Part shown: positions 1 through 8,504 of the stretch, piece after piece
How the letters are laid out: each line of letters opens with the position of its first letter
Numbering within the stretch: position 1 is the stretch's first letter
NCBI GenBank assembly: GCA_023484365.1
Contig: JAMDBA010000078.1
Span: 1-35,629 of the forward strand
Direction of reading: 5' to 3'
Length of the DNA stretch: 35,629 nt
Origin: Patescibacteria group bacterium
Lineage (GTDB): Bacteria; Patescibacteria; Paceibacteria; UBA6257; 2-01-FULL-56-20
Program-made: the position numbers and the translations under genes
The notes under the pieces: model-generated
Told to the model about the DNA's origin: nothing
Seen by the model: the letters and a program-made list of their open reading frames with translations, nothing else
Database searches by the model: none

Positions 1-282
1 GAAGCGAAGGGTTTAATAGGAGCCGAAAAAGCCGAACCGATGCTTTTTAAAACCCGCTGGGGGATTCATACTTTTGGCGTTAGATTCCCGATAGATGTTG
101 TTATATTTGGCAAAAACGGCCTGGTAGTGAAAATAAAGGCGGGCCTTAAGCCGGGCAAATTATTTTTTTGGAATCCGAAATTTTGCGATGTTTTAGAACT
201 TCCCGAAGGCGCAATAAAGAAATCCGGCTTAAAAATTGGAGATGTTTTAAAAATTGAACAAAAACAAACAGACGACTCCTAA
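1..282 (+). CDS. DUF192 family protein, 5' end outside window
   Basis: The frame is open from the first base, so the gene begins upstream of the window; an internal ATG at 40 is not needed as a start. The visible 93 residues match the core of the DUF192 family: a segment ending in GVRFPIDVVIF (usually MKNTxIPLDVxF), then a short beta-rich stretch and a closing VLELPEGAIKKSGLKIGDVL, which resembles the family's usual LELxAGxxxxxGIxxGDxV ending. DUF192 proteins are small, often exported or lipid-anchored, and their function is not established. Any signal peptide would lie in the missing part. The gene converges on the cyclophilin gene with only 17 bases between stops. Confidence 0.75.
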   Translation, partial: EAKGLIGAEKAEPMLFKTRWGIHTFGVRFPIDVVIFGKNGLVVKIKAGLKPGKLFFWNPKFCDVLELPEGAIKKSGLKIGDVLKIEQKQTDDS

Positions 283-299
283 ATTCTTGATTCTATTTT

Positions 300-935
300 C
301 TAATTATTTGTCGTGGTTGATACTGAAACCTTTTCCATTATTACCGGCTGAAGAGGTCGGTCATTAGAAGGGTCGGTCTTAACATTGCCGATGGCGTCAA
401 CAACATCCTGGCCGCTGACGACTTTTCCGAAAATCGTGTAGGTGTGGGGAAGAGGAGTGTCTTTAAGCATAATGAAGAATTGGCTGCCGTTGGTGTTTGG
501 TCCGGCGTTTGCCATCGCCACTACTCCGGTTTGATATCCGGCCTGATAAGAAGGGGTATTGGGATTGAGTTCGTCGGCAAATTGATAACCGGGTCCGCCG
601 GTGCCGCAGGCGCCTTTGCTCCTTGAGGGCGTGCAATTAGGATCGCCTCCCTGGATCATAAATCCGTTAATGACGCGATGAAAAGTCAGGCCGTCGTAAA
701 ATCCTTTTTGCGCCAGATCAATAAAATTCTGGACTGTTTTAGGCGCGTCAGCGTCGTAAGTTTCAAACTGAATTTCACCGTAATTAGTTTTGATCGTTAT
801 TAAATGAGAAGACATAATTTTTGGAGTTTGTGTTTGAGCGGCTATTCCCGGCTGGTTTATTTTTTGGTAAAGATAATTTCCGCCTATTAAGATAATTAAA
901 GCAAATATCGCGAATAAAATTAAGTTCTTATTCAT
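300..935 (-). CDS. Membrane-anchored peptidyl-prolyl cis-trans isomerase (cyclophilin type)
   Basis: 211 residues. Residues about 5-23 form one hydrophobic helix with no obvious cleavage site, so the enzyme is probably tethered to the membrane with its catalytic domain outside, where it would assist folding of exported proteins by proline isomerisation. The cyclophilin domain starts near residue 44. It carries the diagnostic blocks FHRVINGFMIQGGDP (catalytic Arg, Phe and Gln) and ANAGPNTNGSQFFIML. The position of the human Trp121 is occupied by the HTY segment, as in many bacterial cyclophilins. It is transcribed convergently with the DUF192 gene and divergently from obg, across a 193-bp AT-rich gap. 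Confidence 0.95.
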   Translation of the reverse strand: MNKNLILFAIFALIILIGGNYLYQKINQPGIAAQTQTPKIMSSHLITIKTNYGEIQFETYDADAPKTVQNFIDLAQKGFYDGLTFHRVINGFMIQGGDPNCTPSRSKGACGTGGPGYQFADELNPNTPSYQAGYQTGVVAMANAGPNTNGSQFFIMLKDTPLPHTYTIFGKVVSGQDVVDAIGNVKTDPSNDRPLQPVIMEKVSVSTTTNN

Positions 936-1128
936 AATTTATAAAAATACCAAAACCTATTTTTTTATCAAGTAAAATGGTTTAAAATATGGAATATACC
1001 CAGTAATCATTGAATATAAAATATGTTTTATTTTAAACTATCACAATTAAAAACAAATAAAGACCTTAATGGAAAAACTTGGAATTAATTTTGTCTTTTT
1101 ATCCGGTAATAGAAATTAATAGAACAAG

Positions 1129-2106
1129 ATGTTAATTGATGATGTTGAAATCAAAATAGCGGCCGGAAACGGCGGTAAAGGCGCGGTGGCTTTTAATAAA
1201 AATTTAATGAGCTTGGGGCCGGTCGGCGGACGTGGAGGAAACGGCGGAGGCGTTTATTTTGAAGGCGTTTCCGATTTGAGCGCTCTCAACCAATTTCGCT
1301 TTAAGAAAGAGCTTAAAGCCGAAAACGGTGAAGATGGCCGCGGCCAGTTTAGAGATGGCGCTGCGGGTGAAGATTTGGTTTTAAAAGTCCCGGTAGGGAC
1401 GGTTATTCATAATCTTGACAACGAAACAGACGTTGAGGTTGTTAAAATCGGCGAAAAAATATTGGCGGCGAAGGGCGGGCACGGCGGCAAAGGAAATTTT
1501 TTATTCCGTTCATCAAAAAATACTTCGCCGAAAAATTTCCAATACGGTTTGCCAGGCGAAAATTTTTCTATCCGCCTGGAATTAAAAATGATCGCTGATA
1601 TCGGCTTTGTCGGCCTGCCTAACGTCGGCAAAACCAGTTTGCTTAACCAGCTTACCCGCGCCAGCGGCAAAGTCGCCAATTATCCTTTTACCACGCTGGA
1701 GCCTAATTTGGGCGTATATTACGATTTGATTTTAGCGGACATTCCGGGCTTAATTGAGGGCGCATCGCAAGGCAAGGGGTTGGGAATTAAATTCTTGCGT
1801 CACGTTGAAAGGACAAGGGTTATTTTTCATTTTATTTCCGCCGAGTCGCCGGACGTTGCTAAAGATTATAAAATTATCCGCCGAGAGCTAGGAGATTACA
1901 GCAAGGCGCTCCTTAAAAAACCCGAATATCTATTTTTGAGTAAAAGTGATTTAGTCGGCGCGGAAGAAATAAAAAATAAATTAGCGGCCGCTAAAAAACT
2001 TAATCGTTCGGCTGAAGCGATTTCTATTTATAACAAGGAAAGCCTGGATCTGGTTAAAAAATTGCTGAATAAAATAATCAAACAAAAAAGCGAAAATCCG
2101 CAATAG
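1129..2106 (+). CDS. obg: Obg/CgtA family GTPase
   Basis: 325 residues. Residues 1-157 are the glycine-rich Obg fold (GGxGGxG-rich, for example GGRGGNGGGVYFEGV and KGGHGGKGN). The G domain follows: G1 is GLPNVGKTSLL near 162-172, switch I contains NYPFTTLEPNLG, G3 is ADIPGLIEGA, and the G4 position reads LSKSDL, a relaxed form of NKxD. The usual C-terminal OCT domain is absent, so this is a short Obg form. Obg proteins bind the large ribosomal subunit and act in 50S assembly and stress control. No clear Shine-Dalgarno precedes the ATG. The helicase gene starts 20 bases downstream on the same strand, which suggests a shared transcript. Confidence 0.95.
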   Translation: MLIDDVEIKIAAGNGGKGAVAFNKNLMSLGPVGGRGGNGGGVYFEGVSDLSALNQFRFKKELKAENGEDGRGQFRDGAAGEDLVLKVPVGTVIHNLDNETDVEVVKIGEKILAAKGGHGGKGNFLFRSSKNTSPKNFQYGLPGENFSIRLELKMIADIGFVGLPNVGKTSLLNQLTRASGKVANYPFTTLEPNLGVYYDLILADIPGLIEGASQGKGLGIKFLRHVERTRVIFHFISAESPDVAKDYKIIRRELGDYSKALLKKPEYLFLSKSDLVGAEEIKNKLAAAKKLNRSAEAISIYNKESLDLVKKLLNKIIKQKSENPQ

Positions 2107-2126
2107 GCGGCATTATTATTCAGCCG

Positions 2127-5100
2127 ATGGATTTAAAATTTTTTTTAAAACTTTATAAAGAACTTAATTCTCGCCAAAAATTAGCCGTGGATACGGTTGA
2201 GGGGCCTGTTATGGTGGTCGCCGGGCCGGGGACCGGAAAAACCAAAACTTTAACTTTACGGATAGCAAATATTTTAAAAGAAACCCAGGCCGATCCGGAG
2301 AATGTCTTGGCTTTGACTTTTACCGAAGCGGCTACAGCTACGATGAGGAGGAGGCTGGCTGAAATTATAGGAGCTCCCGCGTACGCCGTCGCCATCAATA
2401 CTTTTCATGGTTTTTGCAACAGTATTATAAAAAATTATCCCGAATATTTTCCGCGGATAATTGGCTCGCAAAATATTAACGAAGTTGAACAGATTAACAT
2501 TATTGACGAGGCGGTTTTTGATTTGAATCTCAAAGACCTCAAACCATTCGGCAATCCCTCATTATACGTAAGGGATATTTTGAAGGCGATTAACGATTTA
2601 AAAAAAGAGGGGATAACGCCGCAGGATTTTGAAAAAATAAACGAAAACGAGAAAGAAAAATTTGAGGCGGATGAAAATGTTTATCATGTCAAAGGCGTTT
2701 ATAAAGGAAAAATGAAGAGCGAATACCGGAATATTTTAAAATTTATCCAAAAAAACATTGAGCTTTCGGAGATTTATAATTATTACGATAACAGGCTTAG
2801 CGAGGCCAAGCTTTATGATTACAACGATATGATAAGCGAAGTTTATAAGGCGCTTTCAAAAAACGAAGAGCTGCTTTTAATTTTACAGGAGCAATATCAG
2901 TATATTCTAGTTGACGAACATCAGGATACAAATAAGGCGCAAAATAAAATCTTAGAATTGCTTTGTAATTTTCACGACAACCCGAATATTTTTGCGGTTG
3001 GCGACCGCAAACAGGCGATTTTTCGTTTTCAGGGCGCCAGCATTGAAAATTTTAATTATTTTAGAAAACTCTACCCCGAAGCCAAGCTTATATTTTTAGA
3101 TCAAAATTACCGCTCAACGCAAGAGATTTTAGATTCGGCTGAAAGTATTGCGGCTAAAGATATTATGGTGGGCGAAGAAAAACTTAAATCAAACAGCGGC
3201 TTTAAAGGTGAAAAAATTGCGATTGGCGCACTCTCGTCTTCGGAGGCGGAATGCTATTTCGTTGCCAAAGATATTGAGAAAAAAATAAAAGCGGGAGTCG
3301 CGCCAAAAGAAATTGCCGTTCTCTATCGCGACAACAAAGACGTTTTCCCTTTTGTGGCGATGCTGGAAAAATTTGGCATTCCTTTTTCTATAGAGTCAGA
3401 TCAAAATATAATTACCGACAATGATATCCGGAAAATTTTACTGGTTTTAAGGGCAATTGGAGATCTTGGTTCTGAAGAAAAATTACTTGCCGCGGCGCAC
3501 GCTGATTTTATTAGGCTGGATCCTTTGGATGTTTATAAAATCATAAATTATTCTGCCAGAAATAAAATTTCTGTTTTTGATATCATTAATTCGGAAAAAG
3601 AATTGAATAATATCCGTCTGGAAAATCCGGCTATAATTTTTGATTTTGGCAAGAAGATGTCAAAATGGGCGAAAGACGGGAAAAATAAAACCTTGCCGGA
3701 ATTTTTTGAGGAATTAGTAAGAGAATCGGGTTTTTTGGCTTATATATTAAAAAAAACCGACTCCGCTGAAAAAATAGGAAAACTCAACGGCTTATTTGAC
3801 GAGATAAAAGATTTGGTTGAAAAGAATAAGGGCGCAGACCTGAAGGACTTTTTGGATTATCTGGATGTTTTGGAATCGCACAATCTCCTGATAAAAAAAG
3901 AAAATATCATCGGTATTTCCGATAGCGTCCGGCTAATGACCGCCCACCGTTCCAAGGGGCAGGAGTTTGATTATGTTTATATTGTCAATGTTTTTGACGG
4001 CCACTGGGGAAATAAGCGACATCCTGTATTAATAAAACTACCAGCTTCCGTTTATTCGTATTCCGGCGAGTCTTTAAAGGGCGACCTCGCTAACGAAGAC
4101 GAACGGAGGCTTTTTTATGTTGCTTTAACTCGCGCCAGAAAAGGCGTGATTATAACTTATTCTAAAACAGGCTCTTCAAAAGCCGAGCAGCTACCCTCTC
4201 AATTTATTAAGGAAATCAATCCGGAGCTTTTAAATTTTATTAACGTCCAAAGAACAGAGCGCGAATTCGCAGAGCATAAAGAGATAATTTTTGCGCCTTC
4301 TTTAATTTCCGGGGTCAATGTAAAAAATAAAGAATTCATCAGAGAATTATTTTTAAAGAACGGTCTTTCGCCGACGGCTTTAAATAATTATCTAAAATGC
4401 CCATGGAATTATTTTTATGCCAATCTTTTGCGGCTGCCGATGGCTAAAACCAGACCTCAGATTTACGGCACGGCAATCCACGAGGCGCTTAAGGATTTTT
4501 TCGGCGCCAGAGGAAAATTACCGACAAAGAAATTTTTGCTGGATGCGTTTGCGCGTCATTTAGAAAAAGAAGCGCTTAAGCCAAAAGACGAAGAGGGACT
4601 TTTACAAAAGGGCAGGCGTGCGCTTGGCGGTTATTACGACAAATTTAATAAAATTTGGCCGAAAAGCGCGGTGGTTGAGTTTAAAATTGAAACAGCGTTA
4701 TCATCTAATTTAAAAATAAACGGAAAAATAGACAAGATAGAAGTTTTGAAAGATAATCCTTTGGGCATTCCAGCCGAAATAAACGTTGTTGATTATAAAA
4801 CCAGCAAGCCTAAAAGCCGGGGAGAGATGGAGGGGCTGACTAAAAGTTCCGGGGGCGATATTAAACGTCAGCTGGTTTTTTATAATTTATTGCTTAATAA
4901 ATATCAGGATGGCAAAAAGTATAAAATGGTTTCGGGAGAGATTGATTTTATTGAGCCGGACGACAAGGGGGAATACCGCAAAGAAATGTTTATTATTGAT
5001 AAGGAAGAGGTAGAAGATCTGGAAGGTTTAATCAAGAAAACAGCTAAAGAAATTATGAATCTTGATTTTTGGGATAAAGGTTGCGGCGAAAAAAACTGTG

Positions 5101-5132
5101 AGTTTTGCGCCTTGAGACAGGCAATGGAATAA
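2127..5132 (+). CDS. UvrD/Rep-type superfamily I helicase fused to a RecB-like Fe-S nuclease
   Basis: 1001 residues. The helicase motifs are in order: Walker A AGPGTGKTK (32-40), motif II DEHQD (263-267; usually DExQD), motif III GDRKQAIFRFQGA, motif IV QNYRST, motif V TAHRSKGQEFDYVYI and motif VI LFYVALTRARKG. From about residue 745 a PD-(D/E)XK nuclease follows, with GTAIHEALK, GKIDKIE, VVDYKTSKP and KRQLVFYNLLL, the full RecB-nuclease set. Cys758 and Cys986/991/994 flank the nuclease in the arrangement that holds a 4Fe-4S cluster in AddB-type enzymes. The layout suggests DNA-end resection by a single polypeptide in place of RecBCD/AddAB. Activity and Chi recognition cannot be judged from sequence. 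Confidence 0.93.
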   Translation: MDLKFFLKLYKELNSRQKLAVDTVEGPVMVVAGPGTGKTKTLTLRIANILKETQADPENVLALTFTEAATATMRRRLAEIIGAPAYAVAINTFHGFCNSIIKNYPEYFPRIIGSQNINEVEQINIIDEAVFDLNLKDLKPFGNPSLYVRDILKAINDLKKEGITPQDFEKINENEKEKFEADENVYHVKGVYKGKMKSEYRNILKFIQKNIELSEIYNYYDNRLSEAKLYDYNDMISEVYKALSKNEELLLILQEQYQYILVDEHQDTNKAQNKILELLCNFHDNPNIFAVGDRKQAIFRFQGASIENFNYFRKLYPEAKLIFLDQNYRSTQEILDSAESIAAKDIMVGEEKLKSNSGFKGEKIAIGALSSSEAECYFVAKDIEKKIKAGVAPKEIAVLYRDNKDVFPFVAMLEKFGIPFSIESDQNIITDNDIRKILLVLRAIGDLGSEEKLLAAAHADFIRLDPLDVYKIINYSARNKISVFDIINSEKELNNIRLENPAIIFDFGKKMSKWAKDGKNKTLPEFFEELVRESGFLAYILKKTDSAEKIGKLNGLFDEIKDLVEKNKGADLKDFLDYLDVLESHNLLIKKENIIGISDSVRLMTAHRSKGQEFDYVYIVNVFDGHWGNKRHPVLIKLPASVYSYSGESLKGDLANEDERRLFYVALTRARKGVIITYSKTGSSKAEQLPSQFIKEINPELLNFINVQRTEREFAEHKEIIFAPSLISGVNVKNKEFIRELFLKNGLSPTALNNYLKCPWNYFYANLLRLPMAKTRPQIYGTAIHEALKDFFGARGKLPTKKFLLDAFARHLEKEALKPKDEEGLLQKGRRALGGYYDKFNKIWPKSAVVEFKIETALSSNLKINGKIDKIEVLKDNPLGIPAEINVVDYKTSKPKSRGEMEGLTKSSGGDIKRQLVFYNLLLNKYQDGKKYKMVSGEIDFIEPDDKGEYRKEMFIIDKEEVEDLEGLIKKTAKEIMNLDFWDKGCGEKNCEFCALRQAME

Positions 5133-5172
5133 TTTATACTTAATAAGTCGGATAAAATACAAATATTTTTTT

Positions 5173-5730
5173 ATGATTATTTATTGGGTAGTCGCAGCGG
5201 TCATCGCAATTATTCTGATCTGGGTCGTGGCGGTTTTTAACTCTTTAATAGTAAAAAATAACCGCGTTAAAAACGCCTGGGCAGACGTTGATGTTCAGCT
5301 TAAGAGGCGGTACGATTTAGTCCCGAATCTCGTAGAGACCGTCAAGGGTTATAAAGATTACGAGGCTTCCGTTTTAGAAAGCGTTACTCAAACGCGAACT
5401 AGCGCGATTAGCGCCCAGAACGGCGGCATTGCAGCCAGGTCGCAGGCTGAAAATGCTTTTTCGGGCGCCTTAAAAAACCTTTTTGCCGTCGCCGAAAATT
5501 ATCCGCAGCTTAGGGCCTCCGAAAATTTCCAGAAACTTCAGGACGAACTTACTTCGCTTGAAGACGACATCCAATCGGCTCGGCGATATTACAACGCCGC
5601 CGCACGGGAGATGGATAATGCCATTCAGGTTTTCCCCGCCAATATTGTTGCCGGCGCATTTGGATTTAAACAACCGGAGTTTTTTGGCGTTGAAGAGAAC
5701 GAAGAAAATCCCGTTAAAGTTTCTTTTTAA
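5173..5730 (+). CDS. lemA: LemA family membrane protein
   Basis: 185 residues. There is one N-terminal membrane helix (about 4-25) followed by a long helical domain. Signature stretches are NRVKNAWADVDVQLKRRYDLVPNLV, which is nearly diagnostic of LemA, and a C-terminal YNAAAREMDNAIQVFPANIVAGAFGF. LemA proteins are cytoplasmic-membrane proteins of unclear role. They are often encoded next to DUF2207 or M48 proteins, and the DUF2207 gene indeed follows after 9 bases. The pair is probably one operon. No strong Shine-Dalgarno is seen before the ATG. Confidence 0.95.
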   Translation: MIIYWVVAAVIAIILIWVVAVFNSLIVKNNRVKNAWADVDVQLKRRYDLVPNLVETVKGYKDYEASVLESVTQTRTSAISAQNGGIAARSQAENAFSGALKNLFAVAENYPQLRASENFQKLQDELTSLEDDIQSARRYYNAAAREMDNAIQVFPANIVAGAFGFKQPEFFGVEENEENPVKVSF

Positions 5731-5739
5731 AAGAGTAAT

Positions 5740-7416
5740 ATGAAGCTAAAAAGCGGCATTATCCGGTTTTCCGTTATTGCGGGCGCCACCCTGCTGGTTT
5801 TTAGTTTATGCCGTCCCGCGTTGGCGGACACCGAATTGATAAATAACTTTAACGTCGGAATGGTTGTTCAGAGCGACGGCTCTATCCTTGTTTCCGAAAG
5901 CATAACTTATAATTTCGGCGCTAATGAGCATCATGGAATTTACAGAGACATACCATTAACTTCCCCAAATGGTCCCAATTTAAGCATTGTTGTCGTTGGC
6001 GTTACTAACGAATCTGGACAGCCTTATCAATATACGGTTTCTAAAGCTAATAATATTTTAGAAATTAAGATAGGAGATCCCAACGCTTTGGTTAACGGGG
6101 TCAAAACTTACGTTATTCATTACAGAGTTTATAACGCGATAAGACAATTCAGCGACCATCAAGAGATTTATTGGAATGCAACCGGAAACGATTGGCAGGT
6201 CGGAATTCAAAACGCGAGAGCTTCTATTCTATTGCCTTATCTTCCTGCCAGCAGCACGCAAATGGCTTGTTTTACGGGTTCGTCGGGAAGCGCGGGAAAA
6301 GACTGCTCCTTTAGTCAAAGCGGGACAACTATCAATTATTCAGCCAGCCGCCAACTTGGTCCGGACGAAGGATTAACTATCGTCCTCGGATTGCCGTCAA
6401 ACTACATAACTTCTTTCGCGGCCGCGCCGGCGCAATCTTACGGCGCCAGCGCTCCCATTAGTTATTCTTTGCAGTTTTGGTTGTCAATGCTTGGATTTTT
6501 GGTTGTAGCTGTTTTGATAGCTAGTTTGGCAGCTGTCAGGCGCAATAAGGGCATGAAGCCAAGCCCTGTTATTCCCGGGGAATTAAGGCGCCAACCGGTG
6601 GTTGTCGCCTATAATCCGCCGGACGATTTGCGGCCAATTGAAATAGAATGTCTTTTAGACAGAAAAATAGAGTCTACTGGAATTTCGGCGGTAATCATAG
6701 ATTTGGCTGTCAGAGGCTATCTTAAAATACGTTATATCTCCGAAAGCGTCGCTTTTGTTTTTGAAGAGAAAAGTTTTGAATTGGTAAAAATGAAAGACGG
6801 TTCGGATTTAGTTTTGCCGGCGGACCAGCTGGTGTTTAATTTTCTTTTTGCCGGTCGGGACAGCGTAAAATTAAACGACCTCAAAAAACATAAATTAAAT
6901 TTTGTTGATACGTTTAAAGACGTTCAAAACAAGACCGAGCAACTTTTAACGGATAAAGGCTATTTTGATCAAAACAGAGAAAAATACATGAACGTCCTGA
7001 AATTCTTATTTAGTCAGACAAGTTTATCTTTTTTTAAAAAATTAACGCCAACCGGACTTTCTGCCGTTACCAAGATAATGGGTTTTAAGGAATTTTTGCA
7101 GTTAACCGAAAAAGACAAGCTGGCGTTGCTTGATGCTCCAAACTTGGAGCCACAAATGTTTGAAAGATTCCTTCCTTACGCGATGGTTCTTGGCGTGGAA
7201 GATAAATGGGCGGCAAAATTTGAAAATATCTACAATATTACGCCGGTTTGGTACGAAAATCCCGGAGTTGCCGGCTTTAACAGCGTTATATTAATGCAAA
7301 ATATGGCGTTATTTAATAATTCCTTTAACAATGTTTTCAGCGCTGCTTCAAGCAGCGGATTTTCAGGAGGATTTTCCGGCGGAGGTTCCGGAGGAGGAGG
7401 AGGAGGCAGCTGGTAA
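5740..7416 (+). CDS. DUF2207 family membrane protein
   Basis: 558 residues. A signal peptide (about 1-29, ending RPALA) leads to an extracytoplasmic DUF2207 domain with NEHHGIYRDIPL and EIYWNATGNDWQVGI. A membrane helix follows near 246-266, then a cytoplasmic part with the family's PPDDLRPIEIECLLDRK segment and winged-helix-like AVIIDLAVRGYLKI. The C-terminus is a glycine/serine-rich tail ending GGGGGGSW, typical of the family. The second hydrophobic hairpin found in many homologues before the tail is not evident here. The gene follows lemA in an apparent operon. Its last 54 bases overlap, on the other strand, the end of the hydrolase gene. Confidence 0.9.
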   Translation: MKLKSGIIRFSVIAGATLLVFSLCRPALADTELINNFNVGMVVQSDGSILVSESITYNFGANEHHGIYRDIPLTSPNGPNLSIVVVGVTNESGQPYQYTVSKANNILEIKIGDPNALVNGVKTYVIHYRVYNAIRQFSDHQEIYWNATGNDWQVGIQNARASILLPYLPASSTQMACFTGSSGSAGKDCSFSQSGTTINYSASRQLGPDEGLTIVLGLPSNYITSFAAAPAQSYGASAPISYSLQFWLSMLGFLVVAVLIASLAAVRRNKGMKPSPVIPGELRRQPVVVAYNPPDDLRPIEIECLLDRKIESTGISAVIIDLAVRGYLKIRYISESVAFVFEEKSFELVKMKDGSDLVLPADQLVFNFLFAGRDSVKLNDLKKHKLNFVDTFKDVQNKTEQLLTDKGYFDQNREKYMNVLKFLFSQTSLSFFKKLTPTGLSAVTKIMGFKEFLQLTEKDKLALLDAPNLEPQMFERFLPYAMVLGVEDKWAAKFENIYNITPVWYENPGVAGFNSVILMQNMALFNNSFNNVFSAASSSGFSGGFSGGGSGGGGGGSW

Positions 7417-7983
7417 GGAAATTTCCAAAATCGCTTCAAGGGCGCTTTGTAATTCCGTTATTTTATCGCTGCCGCTAAAATGGCCTTTGTTGTGCTCAAT
7501 TATGATTTTCGCGCCTAAATTATCCTCAAACATTTTTTGATTTTCAGCGGGAACGTATGGGTCGTTATCGGAAAAAATAGCCGTAAACTTTTGGGCGTGA
7601 TTTTTGATTTTTCCAAAATCAATCGGAGTTTCCAGCCAGGGACCGGCAGTTTCTATTTCTTCGTCGGTTCCCAGGCTCTCCAGCGTGAACCAGCCGGCGA
7701 CAAATATCGCGCCGCCGATTTTTTTATCGTCGGGCAGGTATTCCAGATATCTTAAAATAGCCTGGCAGCCGATGCTGTGGCCGACAAAATAAGTGTTTTC
7801 GTCCGGCCTGCCGACAAGTTGCGCGAGATAGGGAACCCAGGTTTCAATTTTCGGCTCGTCTGTTTCGGGCATTTCCGGAACTTGGACTTCAAAACCTTTC
7901 TGTTCCAGTTCTTCCTTAAGCCACGGAAACCAGCCTTCATTGGGATGTCCGTCCCAGCCGTGAATTATAAAAACGCGATTCAT
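7363..7983 (-). CDS. RBBP9/YdeN-like alpha/beta serine hydrolase
   Basis: 206 residues. The fold is small alpha/beta hydrolase of the RBBP9/YdeN type. The oxyanion region is FIIHGWDGHPNEGWFPWL, the nucleophile elbow is GHSIGC (Ser near 95), the acid is in SDNDPYVP and the catalytic His in NKGHFSG. The substrate is unknown for most of this family. The last residues, PAASSSSSGTSAGKSS, are an antisense read of the DUF2207 glycine-rich tail codons, so the two genes converge with a 54-bp coding overlap. The start codon overlaps the stop of the upstream truncated gene by 4 bases (ATGA), which points to former translational coupling. Confidence 0.92.
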   Translation of the reverse strand: MNRVFIIHGWDGHPNEGWFPWLKEELEQKGFEVQVPEMPETDEPKIETWVPYLAQLVGRPDENTYFVGHSIGCQAILRYLEYLPDDKKIGGAIFVAGWFTLESLGTDEEIETAGPWLETPIDFGKIKNHAQKFTAIFSDNDPYVPAENQKMFEDNLGAKIIIEHNKGHFSGSDKITELQSALEAILEISLPAASSSSSGTSAGKSS

Positions 7984-8504
7984 TTCTTCTTCAATATTCT
8001 AATTTTTAATTTCTCAAGAGCATCAATTATTACTTGAACTTCTTTATCAGCTTTCTCTCCAAGAAAAGACCAGGCTTCGTTGTTTATTACTTCCTTACCA
8101 AGATATTCTCTTCCGATATAGCCATTAATAAATTCTTGCACCGCAGGTAGGTCGTCAGCTTTAATTTGCTCAGGATTATTTTCCAAGAGTTGTAAAATTT
8201 TTTCTGCAACTAACCACCATTTTTTGACGACGATGCTTAAAAGTTTTTTCTCGTCTAAGAAATGTTCGTCTACCCAATGTTTTTTTGCTGTAGAGTCTAA
8301 AATTTCAGTTAAATCTTTTAGCCTTTTGTCTGCTGCCTCAAAAATTTTTTGCTTATGTTTATTAAGCGAATCGAGGTAACTAAGATAGAAAAATAAAGGG
8401 CCGTAAAGCGTTTTCAATCTTTTCTCCTCAGTTTTTTTATTTTCTGACAACCAATCTAATCCTTTACTTACTAATATTGAAACGAAAGATGATCCAAAGA
8501 TTAA
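7980..8504 (-). pseudogene. 5'-truncated hypothetical protein with N-terminal membrane segment
   Basis: An open frame on the minus strand runs on to 8828, but everything upstream of about 8504 is antisense to the serine recombinase. Only 7980 to about 8504 looks like real protein: a hydrophobic LIFGSSFVSILVSKGLDWL, a charged turn (SENKKTEEKRLKTLYGPLFFYL), then about 140 mostly helical, Lys/Glu-rich residues. No Met lies in this part, so its own start is missing. I do not recognise a named family. The layout of one short hydrophobic segment followed by a helical cytosolic domain resembles small hypothetical proteins seen in defence islands, but this is only an impression. Its stop overlaps the hydrolase start (ATGA). 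Confidence 0.6.

Noticed and set aside
1069..1119. Tiny ORF (MEKLGINFVFL...) resembling the start of ATP synthase subunit b
   Set aside because: Only 16 codons, no downstream homology; too short to separate from chance.
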